Of a stretch of DNA of 64,000 nt, positions 11,241-23,300 are shown piece by piece. The notes under the pieces are model-generated. The model ran no database searches and had not been told where the DNA came from. It saw only the letters and a program-made list of their open reading frames with translations. Each line of letters opens with the position of its first letter. Within the stretch, counting starts at the first letter, position 1. Origin of the DNA: Paroedura picta (lineage: Eukaryota; Chordata; Lepidosauria; Squamata; Gekkonidae); contig NC_135372.1 in the NCBI RefSeq assembly GCF_049243985.1, positions 98,385,318-98,449,317 on the forward strand. Reading direction: 5' to 3'. The position numbers were made by a program, and so were the translations under genes.

Positions 11241-12195
11241 TCGTCTGCATCCAGCTTTCCAGCAGCAAACCGGCAGCTAAATCTTCCATTTTTAAAGCGA
11301 TAGTTGGGGAATCCCAAAAAGATTGCTTTCCCTTTAATACTGGGAGAAAGCTGATTGGCTGGCTGCCATGACTGACAGCCAGGGGGAGACTCACAGGTTT
11401 TGCGAGTCTCTCTCCACAGCCATTTTATTCAGCCATGCTGAGTGCCAGGAAGCGTAAGAAATCAGGAGGAGAGCGAGAAGGTGAGAAATGGCAGGGAGCG
11501 TGTTTTTTAATAGCTTTAAGCAATGCTGGTTGCTTAATGCTAAATTTTTAGAAGTGCAGAATGGTCCTGGGTCTTGCTACACCTTCGAGATGCAGCCCAT
11601 TGAAAGCAATTCTTACATGTGCCCGTATTATGGGCCTCACCCAGGCAAAGAAAAACAAATGCTCAAGTCATTTTTGTACCACACTGGGTTCAATTTTTTA
11701 AAAATAAAATTTTCTGCAACATTTTTGATGCAAGAAAAATATCCAACATCATAATATCCTTAGCTGCAGAGAACATGTCCTCACAATGCAGCAGCTAAGA
11801 AAGGACTGAAGGCTCCTACCTAAAAAGCACATAATCATTAAGCTGGAAGACGGCCTCTAAAGAGCTCTGCAGGGGAGGAGCTTCTCTTGGAGTATTAATA
11901 ATACACTAGAATAGCTGTAGAGAGCCTTCGATAGCTCACCTGAAAAGATTGAAGATGATCTGAATGAGGTTAGCATGTGCAGTAAGAGAGTCAGAGTACC
12001 TTTACTGGCGTAACATAGTTAACAAAACTTTTAGGTAGCTACAGATTCTATTTAAAAGATGGCTATCTTTTAAGATAGAAAAAATCTTAATAGTTACAGT
12101 AGTAACTTATTATATTTTAAGGGAGGTTATTTACACATGCTAACAGATAGGCTTGTTTTAAGAAGTACTCATCCAAGATATGAAGATACAGTGAT
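11241..12195. other. Unassigned intergenic sequence
   Basis: A GC-richer part near 11260-11480 contains GATTGGCTGGCTGCCATGAC, with a short inverted repeat around TGGCTG..CAGCCA. No gene is supported; the open stretch at 11488-11754 has no family motif. Confidence 0.35.
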
Positions 12196-12201
12196 GTGGT
12201 T

Positions 12202-12670
12202 TTATATAGTAAAGGAATATTTCAGAATCAAGGAGAGCATATGCTGCTGCATGCCTTCTGCATTGTCAATGAAAGCTTCTATCCATATCAGAATTGGAAT
12301 GCCATATAAAATCTGAGGAACTATCTTTGTGTTGTACATTTTAAGGGTAGTTGGAAGATTTGTATTGCCTTTATGATGATAAAACTTGGCTAAAAGTGCC
12401 AAAAGGCCTTTTGAAGCTTTAATGGTTTTTCCTCTATGAATTGTCCATTTGCTGTTGTAACTGAAATTTAAACCAAGATATTTAAATTGATTTATCAGTT
12501 CTACATAGTGACAGTTTACCTGCCAGTTGAATTTAGAAGTCAGTTTGGCAAAAAGCATGGTCTTAGTTTTGTCACAGTTTATTTTTAACTGGTTTTTTAC
12601 TACAGTAGTCATTTAATGTTCGCAAGTCGTGGATCAAGCTCACTGTGTTTGGGATAAGATTACCGTGTCA
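12202..12670 (-). mobile_element. Non-LTR reverse transcriptase fragment, clade unassigned
   Basis: On the minus strand, a DDTVILS run (equivalent to the YADD active-site block) near 12660 is followed by LKINCDKTKTMLFAK, then FKYLGLNFSY, then PQILYGIPILIW. This is the order seen in the palm and thumb of non-LTR retrotransposon reverse transcriptases. The final 136 codons are open, but stops interrupt the part around the DD motif. It differs from the BovB, CR1 and L2 copies in this window, so it represents another LINE family. Confidence 0.65.
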
Positions 12671-12757
12671 TCCACCTAGAGTAGGTCTGTTACCTAGTGG
12701 TGGAGGATGGCCATTCACTTCTTCAACATTTGACATACAATGTATTAGTTTATACTG

Positions 12758-12908
12758 CCTCACTGGCAGTCTTCAAGCAAAGGTTGGATACACACTTTTC
12801 TTGGATGCTTTAGGATGCTTAGGGCTAATCCTGCATTGAGCAGGGGGTTGGACTAGATGGCCTGTATGGCTCCTTCCAACTCTATGATTCTATGATTCTA
12901 TGATTCTA
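12758..12908 (+). mobile_element. CR1 LINE 3' tail
   Basis: This short tail is nearly identical to the 3' end of the long CR1 at 53147-56640 (CACTGGCAGTCTTCAAGCAA, then GAGCAGGGGGTTGGACTAGA). It ends in tandem ATTCTATG units (three copies), the usual CR1 terminus. Confidence 0.9.
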
Positions 12909-15769
12909 CTTCACCAATAAAAAACAAAAAACTTATCACTACTTAAATGTTAACATTTTTATACCATGCTAGATCATTACTTTACTGTGTTTCTTAAGGA
13001 AGAACAGTGAAGATAATAACTGCGAGTTTCCTGGAGATATTGGAATAGACACTACAGCTCTCTTTTGCTAATAGTGATGCTTTCTGATAATGCACAGAGC
13101 TTTTGCTTTGATTCAGGAGACTCTTCCAACTGTTGAATACTCCTTTTTACCACCAATGGATTTGTAGGATCATTCTTTCCTTTGCTTAATTTTACAGCTG
13201 TTTTCCAAAGCTGTTGTTGTGAAACCATATCCATCTATCTTAATATAATTTTATAAGGAATTTAATAAACTATTAATTATACCAAATAACAGAATATAGC
13301 AGCATGATAAACACGTGAAGGTAAATCATTGTAAGAGGAAGTAGAACTGTACTGAAGCAAATATGGAAGTCAGGTAGAGATTCATTGTTTCTCTAGAAGT
13401 ACCTCCACATGTTCAAAATAAAAACCATATTGAATTTCCTCAGACTGAATACTTCCTATATCATTTCTTTGGTGTTGCTTTGATATTGGCATATAATACA
13501 TCCCTGGAAGCCTCTGTGGAACATTTCTTGCCAACAGAATCTCCACTCAAATTAACCTCCAAGCAAAGCAGTCGCCGTGCTAACAACACACAATAGCACA
13601 CTCTGCACAAGTTGGACAATGCACTTTAGAAGTAATTTAGAAATAGATTTTGAACAAGAAAATCCAGCTGCAAAAGCACAGTTAAAAATGCTTTGAAATG
13701 AGCCCTTACAATGCCATCTTAAGCAGAGGAGTTTTAAAAATCTACCTTCATTATACTCTGCCTTCCTAACTGGGGCTCAAGAAGGATCACACAGAGTGAT
13801 TCAACAATCAACAAGATGGGATAGTCAAGAAACAATGAAATAGGATTTGGGATGTAGATCCCATCAGGTAAAAAAAAATAGAACTGAAGCAAAGCATAAG
13901 TGTTAACATGACACATTAAACAATGCAAAATTACACAACAGCATCCAATTTACAGTAAACTATATACAGTACTATCCCTAATCAAGTAACTTTGTGAAGC
14001 CTTTTGTACACTGCTAACCCAATAAAAAAGGGGAAAAGAAAGAATTTCTTTTGCAGAAAAGCCCTCTTTAACAAAGCTGTTTTTGCATAGCTTGCAGAAA
14101 GCCAGTAGGGTGGGAGCAGTTCAAAACTCCTCGGGCAAGCTTACAGTTAGGTTTAGAAGGGTATAGCTCCGTGTCAGAGAGCACTGTGAGTCATCCCTCA
14201 TTTGTCATTTTAATTCCAGCAGCCCCTCAACATACATGACTGACCTAGTAGGACATCAACTAGTTAGCCAGGTCTGATATGAATAACTACAGATGGAGGG
14301 CTGTTTTATGACAGATTTTTACTTGGAAACCAAGTATTGTGAAGTTTGTGAACATTATAATAGGAGAGTGGGCACACAATGCTTTCTAGCATTTGGCATG
14401 CAACCAACATGATCTACATATATGCATTACAACATTAGATGAGTTTTTTAACCCAGGAGACTTAAAAATCTTCCAAACAGAGGCACATGTATTCATAGGA
14501 AAATCTTGAAATCTGGATGAAGACTATTTCACAAAAATTGAAACAGTAGTACCAAACTAAGGAGAAAAACCTCCCAAACCAAACTAATCAGTGCACAAGG
14601 AATACAGACATATATATTGTTCTGCTCTCAGCTGAAAATCCAGTTTCTTATAAAATATTTTATCCAGGATCAGTCACAGTGGTTGAACTTGGATCAGTTT
14701 CTGCAATGAATTTCCATATAAAAATATGTATACGTATTCAGATAACCCATTTGCCAGTTTACTGATATGACATATTTCTATTTTTACTGTTTACAATATT
14801 TTAAAAAATTGAGTTGTTTCCTACCTTACAGCAAGAGGATTACTCCTTGAAGACATTTTTTAAAAATTCTAATCACGGTGTTATTTTTCATATCTTAAGT
14901 TTTCCATAGCCACCACAGACACAGAAGGAAATTGGCACTGTGAGTTAAATAAACATGGCACAAGATCTTTAAATGTTGGTGCTCTACAGTTGTTTATGTT
15001 TTTGTATTTCATCAGTCATTGACTTAAACGATACTTTCTCTCTGCATCACATGTGTTTGAACAGGAAATGGGGAGTAGAGGGGCTGTAGGAGGCACGTTT
15101 CCTGTTGTAAAGTCTGTAATGCATACATATATGAGCTCTGACATTCTGCAGTGTTTTGATCAAAAGATCCCCACCTTAGAAGGGAAGCAGAAACTGAAAG
15201 AAGTTATTACTCTGAAAGCACACAACTTACCACTTCCTCCCCATTCCAAAGGGGCCCAATGATAGGAAGAGTGCTATGTCACGTTTCCCAAATGATGGAC
15301 AGGGCACCTCTATAGCATAATGGAAATCTTCATAGGCAAGTTGCTGGCCTGCCAGCAATTAATGTTAGAGATTAGTTGGGGAATGATAATCCATTTTTCA
15401 ATTCATCTGAGCTCTCAGAGTAGAAAATAATATTAAAATCCACAAAACATCAGGTGAAAAATACAAAGCAAGCCAGTATTTTCTTAACATAATGGCCTGG
15501 AAAGAAATAATGCTACACAAAAGACTACTGAATGGCCAAGATCCAGGTTGAGGTGGCAGTTACTTCAAAACAGAACTTTTTTGTTGTTATAAGGCCAAAA
15601 TTTAAAACCAAAACGCAGTCCTAAGCAGATATAGCCTTGTAAGGACTGCACTGTAGTTTATTTTAGAGATACAAATAGTAACTTGTCATTGCACCTACAT
15701 GGTAAGCAATTCAGACACATAAAACTCTGTTACATTTGTCATGAATAAAGTAACAGTCTGTAGACTGTT
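12909..15769. other. Gene-free AT-rich stretch
   Basis: No gene was recognised. Around 13745-13800 (CTGCCTTCCTAACTGGGGCT) there is a possible old LINE 3'-end relic on the minus strand. The rest has only short frames without motifs. Confidence 0.45.
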
Positions 15770-15950
15770 CCTGGCCTCTGAGTCTAAGGCAACATCAGGG
15801 GAAGACCTCAGCCTCTAAATCCTGTTGTTGGCCACTGTGAGACTGGACTAGATAGATCACTGGTCTGATCCAGCAGGGTTGTTCTTAGGGTGACATATGG
15901 GCAGTCGCTATCCTTTGTTTTAGTACGTCCCATTCTTAGGTTCTTATAAA
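15770..15950 (+). mobile_element. CR1/L3-like LINE 3' tail
   Basis: It contains TTGGCCACTGTGAGACTGGA, then CTAGATAGATCACTGGTCTG and ATCCAGCAGGGTTGTTCTTA. This matches the consensus-like end of L3/CR1 elements and is related to the tail at 6120-6178. Confidence 0.7.
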
Positions 15951-16928
15951 ATTGTCATTGCTCTCTGCTAGAAGGATATGAGCCTTTTGCATGACATAGC
16001 TGCGTGGTATGAAAACAAGGGGAAAGTTCTGGCCCAGCGACATTTAATATCAGTTCTTGCACTAACAGCAGTGATCCTGCTGAGCACTGGAGACCAAGAG
16101 ACCTACAAAGCACCTGGAACTCTTGTGCTCTGTTCTATAATCCACTCTTAAATTCCTATTTGCAGTCTGCAACTTTTTTTTAAGGCCTAGGGAAGAAATC
16201 TGGGAGTCTATTTTGTGGGCTGAGTCAGTACTCTTCTCCATTCGCTATCAGCGATTGCTGCAAGTGGCAAGAAAGGACTGCCTAAACTCCTGGCCTCCAG
16301 GTTTCACAGACTGCCCTGGAGGAGCAGATGACCCCAGGTAAGGATGGCAGAACTAGAATGCAGTTAAGAGGGCTCCTGTCTGGCAAACCAACATTGAGAG
16401 GGTGCACAAATTATTTTAAAAGCAATTTCCGAAATACTTGGATTTTGAGGAGGAAATGGGGAGGAAATACTGGGATTACACAAAAGCAAGCCTCAGAGTC
16501 CTTTTGTGGGATAGACCTTACAGGGCAAAACAATTACCACTATTTTGCAGCAAATCATTGAACTGAGATATATCACTGGTAATGATTCTTTGGGTATTAT
16601 TAGGACAGTTCCACATTCTGCCTGATGAGTACATTAAGAGCAACAATGAAGCAGCCATGAAGCACAGGAATGATTTAATTTTTCCAGCTTTATTGTTGCT
16701 AAACGGCTGGAAAATCATGAGGCCCCTATTTGTGACAATAGCTCAACAAAGCATGCACTATGTAAAAAAGATAAGTAAAAAATTCAAAATTTGTCTCTGG
16801 CTTTCTCAGGGATACAATTGTGACAAAAGATGAATGTCTAAAGTGTCAAAGATATGTTTATTTAGCCACACCATTGACAAAGTTGATTCTATCTAGCTCA
16901 ATGTGATGTCTATGGTTTAAATATGACT
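15951..16928. other. No recognisable feature
   Basis: Unique-looking intergenic DNA upstream of the TAF8 promoter. Open stretches near 16328-16833 carry no recognisable motif. Confidence 0.4.
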
Positions 16929-16939
16929 ACGCCCCCATA

Positions 16940-17109
16940 CTGTTAACCCCCCCCCAGCAAGCTGGGTACAGCTTGCTGGGGGGGGGGTAAATGGCAATGA
17001 CTGGGGAAGGCACTGGCAAACCACCCCGTATTGAGTCTGCCATGAAAACGCTAGAGGGCGTCATCCCAAGGGTCAGACATGACCCAATGCTTGCACAGGG
17101 GATACCTTT
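16940..17109 (+). repeat. 5'-truncated Sauria-type SINE with an inverted 5' end
   Basis: The body reads GGCAATGACTGGGGAAGGCA, then CACCCCGTATTGAGTCTGCC, then GGGTCAGACATGACCC, and ends CAGGGGATACCTTTA. It is the same family as the full copies at 36603-36885 and 39813-40096. It is flanked by a 10-of-11 direct repeat, ACGCCCCCATA (16929-16939) and ACACCCCCATA (17110-17120). The 5' end is an inverted copy of its own first segment: C-run plus AGCAAGCT, GGGTAC, then AGCTTGCT plus G-run, a hairpin with about 17-bp arms at 16947-16987. Confidence 0.75.
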
Positions 17110-17265
17110 ACACCCCCATAAGTCAGTTTTGCTTCACATTCTCAGAAAATTTTTAAACTCACTGTTGAGAGGAATCTCTTTCCTCTCCTCTTCCTCTCAG
17201 GGAGGGTCAGTCTTCACTATTGTCCAGCCGGGATGAATATTGAGGATTGCCTACTCTCCCGGTGG

Positions 17266-17284
17266 ACTACAACCCCCACAATGC
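17266..17284 (+). promoter_or_regulatory. ZNF143/THAP11-like motif 1 in the TAF8 promoter
   Basis: ACTACAACCCCCACAATGC closely fits the known ACTACAANTCCCANNATGC element bound by ZNF143 and by THAP11/HCF-1. It lies 131 bp upstream of the TAF8 start codon and in the same orientation as motif 2. Binding itself is inferred. Confidence 0.65.
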
Positions 17285-17335
17285 TCTACACAGCCGCTCG
17301 ATGTGACGCCCACTCCCGTACTTGTTCCTGAGGGA

Positions 17336-17354
17336 ACTACAAGCTCCATAATGC
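17336..17354 (+). promoter_or_regulatory. ZNF143/THAP11-like motif 2 in the TAF8 promoter
   Basis: ACTACAAGCTCCATAATGC is a second match to the ZNF143/THAP11 element, exactly 70 bp downstream of the first and 61 bp before the ATG. A CpG-rich stretch (CGCGCATGCTCGC, partly NRF1-like) follows it. No TATA box is seen, which fits a housekeeping promoter. Confidence 0.65.
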
Positions 17355-17396
17355 TCTAGGTAATCGCGCATGCTCGCATTCTTCCATGGAGCCAAG

Positions 17397-20300
17397 ATGG
17401 CAGACACGGGAACCGGTGGCCCGAATAACTCAGGCACGGTAAGGAGACTGATTCCCGTGAGGAGGAGCCGTGTGAACGAGTAGTAGGCCTCAGAGAAGCG
17501 AGAAGTTCCGGGGTGGGTGGGTGCGCGGAACCGTGTTCCTCCCGTTAACTCCTGGGCTGACGGGTTGAATTCGGTTTATGGCCGCACCGGTGATATGGAG
17601 AAGGTCGTGGTCTCCGTTTGCGAGGGGTGAGGATGAATGACATGACACCAATACAAACGTGGACACAGCCAGTCCCCGCTCTATCCCTTCTCCCATGCTT
17701 TTATGAAATCATAACTGCAGTGAGCATGGTATCCCGTTTACACCCTTAATCCCCTCCTCCTCATCTTAAAGGGCATGTTTGAGCTCAAAATAATGGAACC
17801 CCAGGAAAATTCTTACATGAATGTGCCAAGCTTCTGGGGCTTTGGAGGACAGGGTACGCACGTTGCTTACTTGTAGTTAAAGGATTCGTTAGTTACCTCC
17901 GTGCCCCTAAATAGCAAAAAGGGGACTGATGAAGCGGTTCTCGCATAACTTAGTAGTAAGTGCTAATGTTGATTTCTGTTTCGTTTGTGGATTTAGTTAG
18001 AGGCTTAGTTCAGAAGGCTGTGGAAATCTGTGGCAGTTATAATGACTGAAAACGCAGCCTGTGTTACTGTGAGGAGTGAATGTGGTCTGTATTAACAGCA
18101 TTCCATATTTTATGTTTATGAAGACAGTTACAGATGAGAAGTCAAACAGCATGAGAGCAATGTTTTGAGTGTTGTTTGTGAGAATGGGGGGAAAGAGAAT
18201 TGAAGGAAGTTAGAATGAAAATACTTCAGAAGTTAGTAAATTTGTTCACCAACCCAGTATTGTGTTTGTAGCAACTGCCAGAACGTGTTCTGCACTCATC
18301 TTTTCAGGTGCTAAAGTCAGACAGAATATGTTTGTGCAAAATGGGGGTGGAGTGGGAAATGCTGGCTTGTACAGTGCAGTGTTTTCCAAGTTGGAAACAT
18401 AGGACATTGCTATAATGGCAGTGCTTTTTCTCTTTTAAAAAGGCCATTAATTCTTCGGTGTCAGAAGATAAAGGGAAATACATAACTATTGCTTCAGCTG
18501 TGGAAACAGCTCTATGGGGGGGGGGGCTAGTTTCTCCTTTAACAATGGTAACTGTAGGCCCACCTAAAGGATAAAAATAAGCCTGCTATCCCATCCTCAC
18601 TCCTTCTAATGGTAATGCCTTGTTCTGTTGAAGTCATGAGAGCAACAGTAAAACTACTTGGGAGATTCCAAAAAATGCAGAAAAAATATGACTATGTAAA
18701 TTACCTCTCCCTCCCACAGAAAATCTCCCAGGAAAACAACTTGGTTAGGACTGAGTAAGTTTAAGAGGTATGGAATGTGGAGATCTTTTGAGGGGGTAAA
18801 AAAAGCCTGCCCAAATTTTAGAGTTTATATAATCTTGGAAGGGAGGGGGTTTCTTGTGAGAATTTCCAAATCACTCCCCACAATTTCTTGTGTGTAGTTC
18901 TGTATTTTCCAAGTTAACGAAGTACTGTGATGTTTCATGAACGAGTTGGTAAGGGTGAGAAGGGCCTTTTGTGTAGCTCTGCCATCTTCTACACAGTAAC
19001 CTAGCATGAGTGAATAAAACAGTCATGATGGAAATAGAAAGTACTTTCAGAATCAGGGTACAAAAATTGCTAAACTCTTGAAGGACCATTTAGAATCTTG
19101 TTTGGCAGTATTCATGTATTTCTTGACAACTTCTGTAAGTTCTTTGTTTATGTACCCCTGGTCTGTTTTTTCTGCTTGTTCATTGGGTTCCATCTTAGCA
19201 GCGGTCAGGTGGCAAACACTCAACAACTCCAGCAGACAATTACTTTCTGGCTCGAAGAAGGACCCTCCAGGTGGTGGTCAGCTCACTGCTGACAGAGGCT
19301 GGGTTTGAGAGTGCTGAGAAGGCTGCTGTAGAAACTATGACAGAGATGATCCAGAGTTGTGAGTATTGCCAAATGTGCGTTCCTGTATTAAAATAATTAT
19401 AAAGCTCTACATTTCCAGGGTCAAATATATGCTTCTTAAAATGAAGATGACCAAATGCAGACAGTTCTACTTTTTGTACTCAAAATTGACCACAAGGAGG
19501 CTCCTGCTACTTTAACACCTCATCGAAAGGAAACATTTTGGCAGGAGTAACTTCTTCTGCTGTGGCACTACAACGGTCTGGAAACCTGCCCTTCTGTCCT
19601 GCCTATTGTATATAGAATCCTGTATACTTTCACTGACAAGGGTTGGCCACTGGGTACTGCCACTGCATCGTGTCATGGGAAGCCCGGACCACTAATTTTC
19701 TCTGCCACTAAACCTCTTTTGTACATTTACAGTATTTATAAGCTTGTCCTTCTCTCAGTGGAGCTGGATCCAAAGTTGGCTATCAGTAGAAAAATCAAAA
19801 TTAAAATAATTTCAAAAGCACTCAAGAAATAGTAAAAAAAAATCTGCCAATAGGATCTTAATTCTATGGTAATCATAAAATTACACCCAAGAGCCACTGA
19901 GTGCTCTCCTGAATAAAGAGACCTCTCCTAAAGACAAGCAAGATAGACAGCCACCTCACCTCCTCTGGTAGATCACTCTAAAGTAGAGGGGTGGCAACAT
20001 GAAAAGCCTAGATCCAGGCAGCAGCAGAACACACCTGGCTAGAGATGGGACAACCCTTACTGAGCAGACGGAGGTTGCAAAATGGGTATATGGCTGGGAA
20101 CAGCACATTTCTGTTCACATTTCTATATGCTTAATGATGACACCCAGCTCTCTCTGTTGATGGACAACTGGCTGGATACACCCCCAGATTACTCAGATTT
20201 CTGGGTCCATGGCATGATGGCTGCAGCAGAGCCACCTGAAACTTAATCCTTCGAAGAAGGAGGTCTTGTGGTTGGTAAAGAAGGGGCCAGGAGAGGAAAT

Positions 20301-23300
20301 GTGCCTCCCCTGCTTTGATGAAGTGCAGTTAATAGTTTCACACACCATCAAGGGTCTGGGGGTGACCTTTGACACCTCCCTATAAATGGAGGCGGAGGTC
20401 ACAAATGTAGCTTGTCAGGCATTTTACCGTATGTGTCAGCCAAAGCTGCTAGCACTTGATCTGCCCTGGAAGACCTAGCCACAGTTATCCATGCAACTGT
20501 CACCTCCAGCATGGATTACTGTAACTCGCTGTATGCAAGGCTATCCTTGGCCCTGATCTGGAGATCACAGTTGGTGCAGAATGCAGCAGATGATATTTAA
20601 GAGGATGGTGGGGAGGTTTTTTGTTTAATTATTGTAAACTGTCCTGAGCATGCTTGTGGGGAGGGGCAGTATAGCAACTGAATAAATAAATGTGTAAGTA
20701 GTAAAGGGCATCAAAATAATTGATTTTTTTTTTATCTCAGGAGTTGGATTTGTAAGGTTTCAGATCTTAATGCTTTTCTTTCCCAGATATTTCAGAAATA
20801 GGGAGGAGTGCAAAATCTTTCTGTGAACACACTGCAAGGACTCAGCCAACCCTTTCCGATATTGTTGTGACATTAGTAGAAATGGGTGAGTCTCTGAATA
20901 GGAGTATTACACTTATGTGGCTCTATTTAATTAGTTTTGCAGGTGAACAGAGATGGAAAGTGATTTTGTATGTGATAATGGATGGGGCTGCTACTACTAA
21001 GGATGTACAGTCAGTTCCCATTTATTTTCATATCTCTTCAGCCTCACACTCAAATGGTTCTTGATCTGCTAGATTGGAGCGAGTGATTTGCTCATAGAAG
21101 GATTGTGGAGATTCCCTGCTTTTTCCTTCTCCAGAAGCTATTTCTGATCTGAAAATTGCTTGCTGGCCTCATGGGACCTATGAGGTATAGCAACCATACA
21201 GGTGAATAGAATGCAGTGCTGAGGCAGAAGAGTGAGAAGTCATTCCTTCCTTATTATTTCATCAGCAGAAGCAGGAGGGATGATATGGTCCCCTTCCCTC
21301 TCCCCACTGCAGCCTCCCAGCCTGTGTGGCTTGGCACCCCAGGAATAAGCTTTCCTGCTGTCTGAAATGGTTGCTGGGGGAGCAGAAAGCAGGGAAAACT
21401 GCAGTGCGGTTAATGGTCAAATCATGAATTAAACTGCTTTGCTTTCTGATAGACTGGTTCGGTCTGTAAACTGAGCAAACCGCATTTAAAGGAACCATAG
21501 TCCTATTAATTAGGGTTTTCACAAGGACTTCTTGTGCAAAGTTTAAAGGGACTGCACAGGAAAGCCAGTAAATGGGGAGCAGCCTGTCCATTATCAGGCA
21601 CTGGTTCAAGAGGGGGAGCCCCTGTCCATTGCCCAGCTTATACACCCTCCCTCCATTGCCTTAGGATTATTCCCCAGACTTCCCATCGAGAACTCACCCA
21701 GGAAGGTCAGTGGAGGAGGAGGCTGGTGGCAGAGAAGGGTCAGCCAGCTGAGACAGTCAGTAGCAGCAGAGCCATGGCAGCAGGACAGTGACCAGGCCCA
21801 TGCCTGAATGCCAGGACAGGAAAGTGGCACCAGCAGGGCAGGAGGTTGCTCCAGCCCAGGGACCACATGGGTTGAGCATCTCCCAGTGCCGTCAGCAAAG
21901 CTGGGCTCAGATGGAAGCAGGCTGGCCACAGGGGTTGCACAACCCATGTGGGTTGTGTATTGTTGCCACATCCCTGCTGCTGCTATGTGGTTTGCCACAG
22001 CCATCCCTGCTGACTGCCTCAGCTGGCCGTCCTTTCTCTGCCACCAGCCTCCTCCTCCGCTGGCCTCCTGGGTGAGTTCCTAATGGAAGGTCTGGAAGAC
22101 ATCCTCAGGGGACAGAGGGGCAATGGATTGAATGCCCAGGCTGTCCTGGATCATTGAGCAACAGATGGGAGCTTCACCTGTTGAAGTAGCACTGAACCCC
22201 AAATAGGCTGCTCTCTGTTTCCTGGCTTTCTTGTGCAGCTTCTTTAAAATGTAAAGGAATTGCACAAGAAAACCCCAGACAGCAGAATGGTGGAGAGTGC
22301 TCTGAGCCACTTAACTGTTTTTGTGGTTTTCTGCTGGAGCCAGGAATCCACATGAACACCACAAACAGCCTTAAAAGTTTGTGGAAGTCTGTGACTGTGG
22401 CTCTGGCATGAACTTTGGTTCCTGATCCATGAACAGGGCAAAACTTGTCATGATTTTTTCTTTGTGGTTTGGTTCATGCCTGTCCTTCTCAGGGAATGTC
22501 TGCAGCTATTAGCACCTTCCACAGACTGATTGCTTGATCTAAATTTAATTGGTTGGAGCATGGGGATTGGGGTGGGTGTATAACGTTGGAAGGGTAGAAT
22601 GATCCTCCTGTGCTTTGGTCTCCTTTGTTATTTCAAGTGTCTCTTGCCGTCTTGTCCTCCAGAAGAAAGTTCAGCCTGCTCATTCCTGCTCATCTTTGTC
22701 CTAGCTATAATAGCTCAGTGCTCCCAGTTGGAAATTTTGGCATATGACACAGTGAGCATAGGCACTTCTGCTGCTTTGTCTGAATCCCTGAATTCCTGTG
22801 GAGTCAGGGGGCCTGAATATTGGTGAATTAATCGGTTTTGCAGTGAAAGGTTTCAGAGCCTGATGGATTACTATTGTAACTGCTAAAACTCTTTTTCCTT
22901 TGTTTTAGGATTTAATGTGGAAACCCTCCCTGCTTATGCCAAACGGTCCCAACGGATGGTGATCACTGCACGTATGTGAACTTTTGCCTGGTGTGTGGGA
23001 GGCGGCTGAATCTGAGACTGCAGTTCCGAGCTTGCTTATTTGTGGGAGTGTTGAAATCAGTGAGACTTCATTGCAAATACGGATGTGGAGTAGTGGGATG
23101 TCCCTGTTTAGGGATTTGGGACCCAAGCATGGAATAATTTCTGCACATGCAGCAGAATAAAGTGGTATAATATTGAGGATTTGCAGTGGGCTACACCACT
23201 TAAAATTACAGGTGGAAAATGGTGTTTTTGCATGCTCCTCTTCGTTAAGAATTCTCTGAAAATACAAAACAAATAGAACAAGCAAAGGAGTAGATGTTGC

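Noticed and set aside
11488-11754. 88-codon plus-strand frame with a CPYYGPHPGKEK stretch
   Set aside because: No family recognised, no splice or promoter context, and it lies in repeat-rich intergenic DNA.
17490-17696. Minus-strand frame at the TAF8 promoter, suggesting a divergent gene
   Set aside because: No recognisable domain and no splice context; it is a GC-rich shadow of TAF8 intron 1. A divergent transcript is possible but not shown.
21262-22083. Long Trp/Ser/Pro-rich frames on both strands in TAF8 intron 3
   Set aside because: They fall in a large inverted-repeat element, which explains similar frames on both strands.
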